The notes beneath the pieces are model-generated. The model was not told the origin of the DNA, did no database searches, and was given only the letters and a program-made list of their open reading frames with translations. Below are positions 35,501 through 48,208 of a DNA stretch of 64,000 bases, one piece after another. The stretch is from NCBI GenBank assembly GCA_032158295.1, contig CM063263.1, positions 12,906,974-12,970,973 of the forward strand. The letters are read 5' to 3'. Within the stretch, counting starts at the first letter, position 1, and every line of letters begins with the position of its first letter. This DNA comes from Pycnopodia helianthoides. Lineage: Eukaryota > Echinodermata > Asteroidea > Forcipulatida > Asteriidae. A program made the position numbers and the translations under genes.

Positions 35501-37796
35501 GTAAAGCAAGGATGTATAAAATAACCAACACGGGAATAGGGTCAACAGGTCTTGGTTTGGGGGTGAAGTTGTGACAATATAGAGTTGGTGAGGTCAGGGG
35601 TCAGCTGGTGAGGTCGTAGGTCAGATGAAAAGGTAAAACTCTGTCAAAACAAACAGACGTTGGGAAATAATGTTCTGTGTGTTTTTGTTCTTGCGGTTAC
35701 ACACGCATTAATCGACAACGGTCATGTTGTAGTTGCGACATGACATCTTGAGTAATTAATCCTCGAGAGAAGGCCACGGCTTCTGTCTTTTACTTTGATA
35801 TGTTGAAGAAAAGGTAAGCTAAGTTAAATTGTCAAAACATTTCAAAATTGTCCATGACAATCCATGCTAATTAATCATTATTTGTTGAAAAGTACTTTAA
35901 AATGACAACAAACTATGAACGGTGCGTCAAAAGCAGCAGCAAAATCTGAACACTGATTGGTCGGCTGTAGTGATGTGACGAGCATAAGAGCATCAAATGC
36001 TTTGTTATGCAATTGAGTGTACTTACTAAAAACAAATCTTGTTCGACCGTGTAACTGCGGAGCAAAACCGTTTCGAAACCGACCGGAGCATAAATATAGC
36101 GTGTACAACCCAATGCCATTCAACATTGTTGTATGGCCTCTACTTGTCTTGAAGGTTTGGTAATGCAGGTAGCATGGTTCAACGGATTCATATCCGATGG
36201 AATGTACAAGGAAAACACACTCGACTGTCATCGGTGTCAGGGTACCATTTCCTTGAGGGGGAATTCCTCTTGCTATCATAAGTATACCTGCTTCGTTCCA
36301 ACTCAACAATCAACTTTTGTTTTTATACCACGGCTGTATTTGTTTAACTGATCTCTTGTTTATCATACAATAGGGAACACGGCTTGGGTTCCCTTTGTCG
36401 CTAGTGACTGATAGGATGGACCGGTATTTTGTTTGTATTAAAAGTAACCAAGAAAACATGGCGGTCAATTATCGAATCAGACAGGTATGCATTTAAACAC
36501 TTGTCTAGCAGGTTCTACAACTCGAGTATCTGCGGTTGTTTCATGTTACCACTATGAGTGTTGATAATGACAAGATGTAACTAAAAAAGGACAAGGTTGA
36601 GTAAATTTTGTCCAAACTCTTCTTTTAGTGGTTATTTTAAAATAAATGTCATCAATATACGTAAGAAACATTTCATTTGAGTGAGAGACAGTCTAACAAG
36701 AAAAGAACATTGACGTGAAGATAATTATTGACTTGTCTACCACCGACCGTATTCGTAAAAGTGTTACAACTTTAAGTTTGTGACGTCATCTGATTGATAC
36801 TGAAGAAATGCGCCCACTACGGTGAAAGCGTCCCCATGCCTAACTATTACACAACATGTTGGTTTGAATCAGAGGAAAACAGACACACAGGTGTTGATTT
36901 TGTTATAAACTACAAAACCCAAATGCCACAATGATCTATTGCTTCAGGTTTGTAAATTAAATGAAACAAGGCATCAATTAGGAGGTAACGGCATCAGACA
37001 TGAGTTGGCTAGCACCATGTGTTGCTCATTCATCACGTATATGCTGCAGCATCTAGTATATAGCCAGTCATGTGTGAATGCTACGTATGTAGCGTCTGCT
37101 TCACAGTGCTACGTCGTCGGTTTTTATTGCTTTTCTAAACAGTTCAACCAAATCTGTTGAATATCAATTTCATAATAAGTAAATTATTGTCATTTCAATG
37201 TTAGACTTGTACAAATAGTGCCCCATTGTACTTTTTTATATCAAGTACTGATGTTTCTCATGAGTGATGGAAAAATGTGTTGTATTTTGGATAAAATATT
37301 GTTTGAAACACCCCTGATTATAAAGTGGATATGGTTATCAACGGAAGTAGAAGAGTAGAAAGTATGTCTCATTGTCCGATATGTTTTAGTTTATAACATC
37401 AATTAGCCCTCGAATTTCTTTACCAGTGTCATACATCCTGTTGGACTTTTTGTCAAAATACATCTACCTTGCTTCGGAAGGTTTGATCGAGTCTTGTGGC
37501 GAAATGAACCACGACTGGACTTTTACCTACGTTTATTATATCGAAAAACACGGTGATTCCAATATAGCCCTTTGGTTGTAGTCGAGGTTGGTAGACACAG
37601 TGAAGGGGTGCATAACTGAGCTTCGGTACCGACTGGGCTGGACAAACTTCCACCGGAGAGAGTTGATAAAATAGAGAGATTTAGCAGGTTTTGTGCCAAC
37701 ATTGAAAGAGTAGACTTGACTTCCCGTCCTACGGTGGGTGCATGAGTGGAAACGGTTGTGGGGAAATACGAAGGATAAGATTTGGGACTTAAAAGG
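32525..37796. other. Intergenic; family C fragment and one GC-rich block
   Basis: A fragment of family C lies at about 34924-34985 (ATAAATTTGCATCGGGGATA, ACTCAGTACTTTCCCGAG). The GC-richer stretch at 34370-34640 may be regulatory. The minus-strand 143-codon frame at 35878-36309 has no recognisable domain. Confidence 0.35.
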
Positions 37797-38055
37797 CCAA
37801 TATGGGTGGGGAGAATCGGGCAATATGGGGGGGGGAGAGGGTCGGGCAATATGGGTGGGGATGGCTGGGCAGTATGGGTGGGGAGGGCTGGGCAGTATGG
37901 GTGGGGAGGATCGGGCAGTATGGGAGGAGAGGGTCGGGCATTATGGGTGGGGAGGGCTGGGCAGTATGGGTGGGGAGGATGGGGCAATATGGGTGTGGAG
38001 AATCGGGCAATATGGGTGGGGAGAATCGGGCAATATGGGTGGGGAGGGTCGGGGT
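37797..38055. repeat. 23-bp G-rich minisatellite
   Basis: About 11 copies of GGGCAATATGGGTGGGGAGAATC and variants. The plus strand is dense in G3-G4 runs and could form G-quadruplexes. Because 23 is not a multiple of three, a stop-free unit yields open frames in several phases; these are not genes. Confidence 0.95.
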
Positions 38056-41000
38056 GCACAGACCTTGTCAGGAGCACATACTCTAATGTCTCTTGTCACT
38101 TTGATCACCGCCCATCGACTGTTACACCTCCAGATATAATCTCACAAATGTTCCTCTCTGTTCGAAATTTCCCCTCGTAGAATACAACCTACATATCAAA
38201 GCCCACTAACGGATATTGAAGAAGGTACAAGCCTGCAAATTGTGTTGACAAATTACTACTCAAGTCTCGATCCTTCTGCAGGTTGGATTGGAACATTTGG
38301 CGTCGTTTCCGCCTGGACAGGGCTCCGAAAACACTAAAAAGATGTGTGTATGGAACAAGTTACGCTAACGGAATCACACAGACTGTGTTAACACATAGAT
38401 AAGATGTCACGTTGGCGGTGACACACGGGGAGCGAGCCCCGGGACTATGGACCATCAGACCGCAGCCAGAACGCATGTGGAATAGATGTATATCGCGACC
38501 ACCTTACTTAGAAGGTCACGTCGTAAAAATACACGGTTCTGACTGCACACCCATCCGTCATGTTGTTCTAGTTCACAAATGCAACTGTATTACCATTTCT
38601 AAAGGGATTGATGATTGTGAAAGGCACTTGCCCTGCCCTCACCTCAGTGGACCTGGTCCGAATCCCAACTCGTAAGTCATCCTGAAGTAAGGTTCCTTTC
38701 ACTACCTGGTAACAAATACCACGTTGGAAGTTCAGGAACCCATTCCCCAAGGTATGCCCCTCCCACAATTGCATTTGTTATCACCTTCTCTTCATTAGTC
38801 CCAGCAATGAATCAACGACTGTGGCGTTAATCATTATAATGAATTAATCCTTGCGCAGGAGTCAATGTACCATATCAATGTAAAATACATACAACAAAGA
38901 TCCATGTGGGTTATTTAAATATTAAAAGTTAAACACATTGTCTATTAACTGATAACAAAAGGTGCTTGGTCGCTCGAAATGTCAAGCATATATTAAACCT
39001 ACCTCGGTTTGATATCCCAGTTTGTGCCTTTGTTCTGATATTGATGGCATGAATTATATGTTACTATAAAGTTTGAATGTTGAGATGTTTATCAATGAAA
39101 AACTGGGTTAATCTGATTTGAAAGGCATACGAATCGTGATAACAGAGTAAATCGTTCCATGTGACATGTTATCCATGAAAGAAAACAAGAAATGACTTAA
39201 TATCTTCTTCCATCTTGTTGATTTTGCCCAGAGAAGGTACTTCGTTAATTACAAAAGGGTGCGAAGATGTTATCAACAAGTGAAAGGCGTTGACCTACAT
39301 TATTGGAGACAGTTTGGGTTGTTTGGAATATAGAGTTTACCAAACAATAGCAACACATTTATGAGAGAGTTGGGTTGCAAACATAGTACAAATAGCCAAT
39401 ACTGTTTCATTATTTTTATTCAAAACTATTAACTCTTCCTTTTGAGAGGTTTCCTGACCCACTTTATAATAGTCCACACTTCCTCTGAGATGACATAAAC
39501 TGGGGAAAGCCCACATTAAGGAATCCCGTTTGAATAAATTGCACTGCACGAGTTGCACCCCCAGCCCAAACAAAGGTGCAAGAGACCAGACTTGGGGTAA
39601 ACTCGTGTAGGGTTTGATGATGAATTAGCACAGATTATGGTAATTGCCGAGGCAGGTCAATAGGGGGCTTCGCTTCTGGGACACGGCGACCTCTTAATGT
39701 GAATACCTTAAGCATGGCATAACCGGGGAGCGTTTGGGTGATTAAGAAGTAGAAACAACTTTATCAGTTGATGAAAAATGCAGATGTGGTCAAACTGCCG
39801 TGATGACTGATTGACTTTGCTATGCAACATTAACACGTTGAACAGTTGGGTTGTCTCATGGCTGTCGAAGATAAGTGATATCGCCCCCCCAAAAAAGAGT
39901 ATATTGTGAACTACAGATCAAATTACAACATTTGTTGTTTTATACACCCTTGTTTGGTTTATCGGTGGATGAAGCTAACTTATCACTGGCCTAGGTAAGG
40001 GGTGGTCGTAATCTGGTCTTTGTACTATGGTCATCTTGGATTACTCCATCTTGGAACAATAGTGTTCTGCAGACAAGAAACAAGTGACAGACTGGTCCGT
40101 ACACTTGCAATGAAAATTGCAATGTGAAACCAGAACACAGGCTGCTTTAAGTTAATGGTGATTGTACTTAAACCAGCAAACGAGAACAGCTGGTTCGACT
40201 CCATGCTAATTTACTCCACCTTCTAGTGTATCACTGAGTTCATGTTAATCTTATGAAGTTTGTATTTAAGAAAACTTGGCACAAACAAGACAATTGTTTA
40301 AAGGAAACAGAGCTTGGAACAGTAGCTGTAGGTTAGAATCCCAAGGGCTTTCCCTAAAAAAAGAAAGTCACAAATTGACCTCTCTCACTCGGTCTGCATT
40401 CAGGAATCAAGATTCACATTATTTATGCCTGACATCCCCCTTGAAACATCACAGCCTTTCCCCTGTTTCCGCTTTCCCAAAATATTCCGAGCCGCCACAT
40501 CAAAACATGTCCCGAAGCTAAAGGGCCCGCGGTGCTTGGGTCCCGCTCTCCCCTATCCCTCTCTGCTGACATCTCACTCCGTCTGCATTAATCATCTGTT
40601 AGGATTCCAGCCGGTCTTATCCATCGCGGCCTTGCAACAAACTTGACCCCCCCCCCCTTCTTCTCGACAACTGCCATACCCCACTCCATCATTGTCTTCA
40701 AAATCCTCTTCTTCTCTTCGTTTTTGTCTAGCTCATGAAATTCATATTTGATGTGATTTCTTCATCAACAAAATTTCGAGTGGAGGAACCTCTTCCCGTA
40801 ATTTGATTCACGCGGTAAGAACTGTATCAGCGAATTGATTTTAATAGATGTTAAAATTTATTTTGTTTTTTGTTTTCAATTGATTTTAGTTTAAGTACAT
40901 TTAGTTGTTAATTTTAATGTAATTTTTGTTTAAATATTCGTAATGAAACATGTAACTTCAATGGTTCTATTAACTTCATATTCCCCTGTTTAAGAAAATT

Positions 41001-42313
41001 GTTATGTGTTATCCATCAACAGAGTTTAGCATCATTAACTATGACACGGTAGGGAATAAACTTGATTTTAATTTGGGTTATGAAGACCCATTTGTTTCAT
41101 TACAGTTATTATGAATCAGTTATTTTGGTTAAAGTGAAGAATAATAATTCGCGTGGGCGAGGCAACATTTGAACTCTATTCGCGATTTCATCATCAGACT
41201 GGGTACAATTCTCAATATCACAAAGCCCCCCTTCCGAGAGTTGTGACCTGCGCACTTTCTTGGGGCTAGTATATTTTTTTGAAAGTTTTGTAAATAGAAC
41301 AGAAAGAAGCAATCAATGAGGAACGTCTTGATTATGTCATGAGTGACTTTTTACTGTGACTCATTTTATCACACATCAGAGGAACATGATTTTCACCTCG
41401 TCTGTCCGTCTTATTTCTACTGTGTACTTTCTGAGTAAGTGTCGGAAGTCAGGGGTGAAAACTGTAATAACTGTTGACATGAAGAGAGAAAGCTTGGCCT
41501 GAGGATATCTCTGCAAGATTGTCCTGATCGCTAAAGATCAGAAACCACTGCAAGACATTGTTGCAGTCGTTGCTGCAAACGTTTAACTTGGAATATTCGT
41601 TGGTAAATTGAAATGAAATGTTTCTTTTTCTCTGTTTTGCGTTTTGGGGGTGGAATTATGCCTTAATTAGTCAACATTCTTTCAAGCTGAGCTGAACAGT
41701 CCAAGCGGAAACATTCTTGTCTCCATCTCGCCGAGTTTTCTCCCCAAATCCACGGGATTCCAGCAGCCTCCGAGACGCTCAATGTCCGAGCGTCATTACC
41801 CGGGATAATGTGCCCGTCATCAGCACGGCGACTCCGGGCGACTCGTTTTGGTCTTCACGGTCTCCAGACGGCTTTGTTTCTTGGTGTGATTTCCAGTCTG
41901 GTTCCGCTACCGCAAGGAAGCAGCGGGAGTTTGATATCATACGCGTGGCCTCGCCATCTTACCAGACCGTTAATAGGTTGGACCAATACCTCCTCCATCG
42001 TCAATCGGAAGTTGTCTGTCTGACTATTAGGACATCTCTATACGGGGCCAAGAAACGATGGGGGTACAGGGAGTTGCAGAACCACCGGTTCCCTTAGAAC
42101 CCTAAGTCAGAGTCGGATTGTTTTAATTACGCTGAAACAGTAGGTCACGTGAACTTTACAAAAATATCAGTTTTTCATGCATTACAGCCAAATCCTTTTT
42201 GAAATCTGGATTAGCAAAAGTATTTCTTATCATAAATCTTAACAAATTGGTTTATCAAAAAAGCCACTGAGAGTTAAAAGCCCACGAACAACATCAACAA
42301 GGGGGTAACTGTC
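38056..42313. other. Intergenic, no supported gene
   Basis: A SINE-like GGTCCGAATCCCAACTCG lies near 38655. The GC-richer tract at 41730-42090 contains a 126-codon plus-strand frame with no recognisable domain. It could equally be regulatory DNA upstream of the exon-like block at 42.96 kb. Confidence 0.35.
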
Positions 42314-42584
42314 AAAGACCAGTATCCATCCACACTTTAGGTGACCCAAGATACACATGAAATAACAAACCTGTGAAAGTTTAAGCTCAATAAGCCGGTG
42401 GGGTCAAAAGAAAATAGTTTTCACTGTTTTTGGAACACATAGTCATTTCTCAAAATCTTTTCATTTCAGGAACAAATACTTCAAGCAAAGTTGTCCACAA
42501 TGGCCATATTTATACCATGTACATGTACGTTCTGAACAAACTTGTGAACATTTATTTTGTCAACGTTACCAATACTGGTCAAAC
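42314..42584. mobile_element. MITE of the 4-345 family, decayed copy
   Basis: Contains AACCTGTGAAAGTTTAAGCT and TTGTGAACATTTA blocks shared with 4-345. The ends GACCAGTAT and ATACTGGTC are inverted. The outermost inverted-repeat bases have diverged, so the limits are approximate. Confidence 0.5.
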
Positions 42585-42958
42585 CCTCTAAGTCTATGGC
42601 TTTGTGTTCTGTTTCGATTACTCTCTTGAAAGGGGTTTCATCCTTCACTTAAATCTACAGAATTAAAACTGCCCCATCACACTCGATTCCCTGATTTTTT
42701 TTTTTTAAGTCCCTTATTTAAGGTTTATTACTAACTTATTAACATGACAAAAACCCCAAACATGAATCAAACATTGCCACATAACTGATCAACCTTAGGG
42801 TCCTTTCGGCACGGCGGGTATCACCCCTGCTCTATGGTAGCACTAATGTCAAATTAAACTGCAAGATTAGTCCTGTGGGTAGACAGTAATTTAAAGGTCA
42901 GAGTTCAACAAGCTGTTTCTCAAAGTGAAATCCACTTTATCTTTTTATGTCTGGGCAG

Positions 42959-43047
42959 GTCACGACTGGGACCTCGACGGGAGATTCTTGGAAAATCTTC
43001 CCACCGCACTCTGCCTCAGCGTCCGCTTGAAGCCCAAAGGGATGACG
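42959..43047 (+). CDS. Candidate internal coding exon, unassigned
   Basis: An 89-nt GC-rich block in AT-rich sequence is bounded by a good acceptor (TATCTTTTTATGTCTGGGCAG) and a consensus donor (ACG/GTAAGA). One frame reads HDWDLDGRFLENLPTALCLS and continues to PKGMT, ending in phase 0. A second frame is also open. I do not recognise the product. The piece TALCLSV...M vaguely recalls TALPLQV...M near the N-terminus of HDAC4, but five matches in fifteen is weak. It would belong to a plus-strand gene crossing this tract. Confidence 0.3.
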
Positions 43048-46000
43048 GTAAGAAGATCTTATGAAAACCAATATTCAAAATCATTATTTTGGGGGGGTCT
43101 GTCTTGTTTATGAAATGTGGCGTATTTGTTACATTCTGGGCAGATTACTCGTATTCATAACGGGTATGCAACCCGCAGGCATCATCGAAATAAACTGAAG
43201 GTCGGCAAGAAGATGATACATATCTTGGCCGAGGGGAGAAACATACATTTTTAATAAGAAGCAAGATTGCAACTAATTGAACTGTGAAAGATTCAACTCA
43301 CTGGATGCTCACACTTCAGTAAAACGAATCAAAATTCAATTAATATCTTGACCTAAATTGATAGTTTATGGTTCATATAGCAAACATCCGGTCTATATAT
43401 TCTCTGTTGATGGAAACAATCATTAACTCATATAAAATACATTATTATTCTTCCGTAAATCAATAACACCACCAGGTCCTCTAGCTTGAACTTTTCACTC
43501 TTGGCGTTTATAGCATTTTGATAACTCTAAACAGAGGGGATGTGTTTCGTTTCCCTAAACTGATCAATCTATCCTACGTCTAGTCAGGAAAGAAGTTCAC
43601 TTGTCCCCGGGTACACCCCAAGCACTCTCGGCATGTCAGGGGCTCGATTCACGGTCTAACTATTTCCCCTTGACGCGCTGAGTCCCCGCTTCTCTCGTGC
43701 TGACTGAGCGGCTCTGTCGGCAGTGTATATATTTTGTTCACAAGGAAGATCTTCCAAGGAGCCCGGTGTTACCTTACAGAGCATTAGGCTTTGACTTCTT
43801 TTACAAACCTCTTCTGACTCTCCCTGCAGCAACAAACTTAAGTCACGACCCCCTCTTTGCCATTACGGTCTACCTGCCAATTCTACAGCTAAAATACCTC
43901 ATTATCGCTTAAGGATACCGTCTGAAATCGCCTCTGAGTTGTCATGCCTCGTTGACATGGTAGCATATTTATAAAGCTAGAAAAATGTGACTTGATTCCA
44001 ACTGATTTTTTTTTTTACATAGGGGTTGATTAAAACGGGACCAGCGGGCATCAAGGTTTTCAGACAAGGACTGGCAGTTGGTACTGGGGTTTATGTGAAG
44101 GATGACTGTTATAAGTGATTGGTACAACTGGTCCATGCCAGTCATTTACGCCATCGGCTAACCGGTAGATGCTGTCAGAAATGTACTCACAGAATGCCGT
44201 TACTTTCATTACACATCACGTAGATTATGGCTATAGGTACAAGACCACCCCTACCACACGAAAAAGCTATTCAGTAAGTCGGGTGCATTGCTAAACTAAT
44301 CGCAAAGACAATGAGGAATACAGAAATATTTTCGGTTCTTTTTTTTTCTTGAAAAGAGGTAAAGGTTAAAACCTTCTACTTGTAAATTCTGTCACGTTAC
44401 GTCTTTCTCAATATTTCAAGTGTAAGTCTGCATGTGAAATTGTGCAATAGATTTGATTTAAAACTTGTGAGGTGTAAGTGCCTAGTTGATTAGCATATAG
44501 TTCTTTGAGCTCTTTGGTAATGGGTATAAAAATGACGAATGTTTCAATATCTTAGGATATTTTGCCTCTCATCTCTTTATCACTACACCTGTGGCAAGGT
44601 CTGACATAACTTCCTATTGATATTTGCTAACCCCTATTACGTACCCCCTCCAACGTTATTTCGGGCTGCAATCTCATTGATACACTTCCGAAACATGGCT
44701 TTATGAAGAAAGCAAATAATGACAAACTAATATCTTCGTCATAACCACTTATCTACAGAAGTTAATAACAACTGTTGCTTTCTTGACACTTGTCTTCTCA
44801 ACGTGTTCATCACCTAAGATGTTTTGAGGGTTAGTTTACTTGGAACTGTTCTTAAAGGATTTACCTTTGACAAAAAAGCATGTCAGTTCATCTGTGATTA
44901 CCACTGAGTCATCGAGTACAGGCAGTTTGAATGCAGCGGTCACATCTTGCTTTGATTTTCCCTTTCACATGTTTGCATCACAGCCGTATTTTTAAACCCG
45001 ACGATGAAATCAACTTGACTACTCGGATTTTGTATTCGGTTTGGGAATGTAGTGTACCAGTGGGGCGAACTCGATGTATCCGAATACATCGGAAATCGAA
45101 ATCAGTGTTTCATGTAGTCGACCCCAGGGCTGGTTTTGATTCGTCATTTTGCGAGAATACGGTTATGATTTGAGACTTCCTTCCTCCATGTTTGTAGTGA
45201 CGTCACGTATGGGTCTTCATATCAAACTAATTAGAGATAATCGAAGTTGATTTATACATGTATTGATAAGATCGAGTCGCTTCATAACATACGATCAGTC
45301 ACCTATCAACTTGGGTATTTACCATCTAAACAAACTATAACAGCTTCGGTGTCGTGTAACTTCACTACAAACACAGGAACGTGTTTATGTACAACTTTAG
45401 TTGAATTTGTTGGTTGTGTGTTGATCTTGTTGACTTCAAATAGTTATTTGAAGAAAATCAACAAAGGATTAAATGTCAATAACATTCAATAAAATGTGTT
45501 CATCGTGAAGGAAAAATTGACTGCATCTTTGTCTTAGGGCTACTAAGTCTTTTTGATATATAGTAGTAAGACATTGTGTTTTACTACTAGTACTATATAA
45601 ATGGAAAGTTATTAGTAAGCTGTAAAGGTGATGGACCTCTATGATGAAACCAACCGATTTTATAGGGAAAAGGTTGTTTATTTCTCGGTCCATTTTGGCC
45701 CATTGAGTGTGGTGAAGATGGTCAGCCATAGTTAGTAATATTCAACCCATGTTGATATCTGAAGGCTGAACTGCCCATAAAAATGAGACCCAAAGTGAAC
45801 GCAACACATTCCCCGTGTTTTATGGCCAGTGTTTTTATTGGTTTAGATCCGCCCTCATTGGCACGTGTGTTGGCAATTGGACTAAAGTCACATCTGGTGT
45901 CGTCATTAGAAGCCGTTACATGTCGGTTAATTAACCCCGTCATTGACAATAATCAATTAACTTTGACAAGAGTACAGTAGTGTCATCATAAGAGTTACAA

Positions 46001-46120
46001 CCTTGTCAAGAGAAGACTGTCGAGTAATACAGAGATAAGATCATCAACTTCAAGGCGATTGTACCCACCCTCTAGCCTCTACTACTAGGCCAGGCACCCA
46101 CTGTCGGCTCTCATCTTATC
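43048..46120. other. Intergenic or intronic, nothing recognised
   Basis: AT-rich sequence. Plus-strand frames at 43697-43912 and 44931-45173 are short and unmatched. Confidence 0.35.
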
Positions 46121-46170
46121 TCAATGTCAAAGTATAAAACCAAACCAAACGGTCGCCTCGTCTCTTATCG
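46121..46170 (+). promoter_or_regulatory. Candidate TATA core promoter
   Basis: TATAAAA at about 46133-46139 is preceded by two GATA-type CTTATCT sites (near 46100-46120). A 48-codon plus-strand frame opens at ATG 46479 after several short frames. No family match, so only the promoter-like core is noted. Confidence 0.25.
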
Positions 46171-47050
46171 TACAACAATCACTTCTTAGCTTATCTTTGA
46201 AGCATTAAAGGCTTTGATAGAATTGATCGGACTCAATTTCAACCATTTGACGAAATTGTTACCAGAAAACTCAAACTGTTATAAGGATTTTGTATACTTC
46301 AAGTCAACTTTTCAAACTGTTTATTTCGGACAATATAAGAATAAAATGTACCACTGCGTAAACTAATCAGCTCGGAAGAAGGACCCATTGATCTAACCAA
46401 TTTATTCAGAGTAGAAAAGGATTAAGTTATCATAATCAGAGTTGATGACGAAGGTTGTAATTGTTAGATTATAAATAATGTCTCTCAAAAATCATTTACT
46501 CCATCAAAGAATCTTGCTAAGCTCAGAGCCACCACCAGAAACTAGTTTGAGTGCACATTATGACGATGTCTGGTCCTTAAATAGATGGAATGAGATAAAC
46601 ATACGTGAAATCCTTATTTGAAAGTTTGCTTGCCTTTCCATCACCCCAATGACCTGCGGTTCAAATCCCACTAGGCTACTATGAGGACATGGGTTGGAAG
46701 GGGGGGGGGTTGTGCAGCACACTGTTAACAACCTGATTTCTTAATTACCAACTTAGTGCAGGAAAAAAACACTTGGGGGTTGGTGGGTTAAGTTCGAACG
46801 ACCTTTTTTTAATACAAAATAGTGAACAAGTATACTGCAGAAAGGGCACAAGTTAACGGAACAAATCCACTCGAAAATTATGACCGAATCACCTTGAGGT
46901 GATTACATAGTTTCGATTTATTCCCAAACTCATCGCAACTGGCCAAAATGTCTTACAGTTTGGTTTCCCCAATTCTGGAATGAATGATGCAAAACAACCT
47001 CACATTTACTGGCTTTCAGACAGGGATGGGGGAGTTTGTACAAAGTTTGT

Positions 47051-47369
47051 GTAGCCCCTTTCACACCTCAGTACAAGTATATCTCGGGAAATTCCCAGGA
47101 AATGTTGGTTGACCTTTTCACACTGCAATTGCTAGCCCCGGCAAACTCCCGGGAGTTGTCCACTTCCATGGAAATGGCTACCCCTGGGTAGGATTAAGCG
47201 AGAAAACCCCGGGGTTGGCCCATGATACTGACTGCTCGTTTTCCCTTGGAAAATTGCATCAAGTGTGAAACGAGCTATGTTTGCGGTGAGGTTTAGAATT
47301 CCCAAGGAGCTTAGGGTTTTTTATTGCTGGGAATTTGCTCTGTGCGCTCTGTGGAGTGAAAAGGGCTCA
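47051..47369. mobile_element. Short inverted-repeat element (hAT-like MITE outline)
   Basis: The left end GTAGCCCCTTTCAC and right end GTGAAAAGGGCTC are inverted. Internal CCCGGGAGTT, CCCCGGGGTTGG and TTTTCACAC blocks are characteristic of palindrome-rich MITEs. No reading frame. Confidence 0.5.
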
Positions 47370-48208
47370 AGTTTATGTTTCATACTTCTGATCTTTCCCA
47401 TTCGGAAAAAGACTTCTTGGTGTGACTCGTGATGCTAGTAACACATTGTTTCCATGCCATACAACCCAAGCATTGTGCAAAAGGACGTCTGTACACTATG
47501 TTTAACCTCTATCATCCCTATAATTATTCCGCTATCTTTCGATTGTCAGACTAAGAGATATACATATTATGTCCACTCAGGTAAATGTACAAGTCGATTC
47601 AAAATAGTCCGAATAGCTAGTCCGTGTCCAAGTACAATCACAGAGATAAATTTGTCAGCAGCCGGGTACTCGGGACACCTCTCTCGCACTTAGCGGTGAT
47701 AGAGAGAAGTGTTTGGCAAGGACTTTCGGTCAGTAAATTAATCATCTACGGAGTTGAGGTTGACTGTGATAGACCATGGAGTTTATATGGAGAGCTGTAA
47801 AACCACACAAATAAATACTTGCTCTCTGTCTCTCTACTATACCTACTCACCGAAATGAAAATGGTGTGGTAATTTGAGAAGAGACATAATGGGTTTATTT
47901 CAAAGATTGATGATCACTGAGTGGACCCTGTGGGAGTCTGTCAAGATGCTCAGAGCTTAAGTATCCCACGAAGAAACAAGGTTTGTTCGGTTGTGTCCGT
48001 ACAGTCTGTAGTCAGAACTAAGGCAATAAGTATATCAATACTTCAAATTGCTATTAATGGGTGCCTTTTGGACAAATTAAGAAATGTGACAGGACATGTG
48101 ATATTTCTATCAATAAGGTATAATGCAAATGAGTAATATTGTAGCATAATCAATATGATCGTTCTTGGACCAATCCAAATTTTTCGAAGAAAGTAAAAGT
48201 GAACTTAC

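Noticed and set aside
35878..36309. 143-codon minus-strand frame
   Set aside because: No recognisable motif and an overlapping second frame is equally open.
37523..38180. Overlapping frames of 70-184 codons on both strands (Pro/His/Tyr/Cys-rich or Gly/Trp-rich)
   Set aside because: They are translations of the 23-bp G-rich minisatellite; the 23-residue periodicity shows the repeat, not a protein.
41717..42097. 126-codon plus-strand frame in a GC-rich block
   Set aside because: GC-richness lowers stop frequency; composition and order match no family that I know. Kept only as possible regulatory DNA.
8017..48200. Class IIa HDAC catalytic exons between lsm12 and twist
   Set aside because: Reading for the conserved PPGHHA, DWDVHHGNGTQ and EGGH motifs on both strands found none. 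By-eye search can miss short exons.
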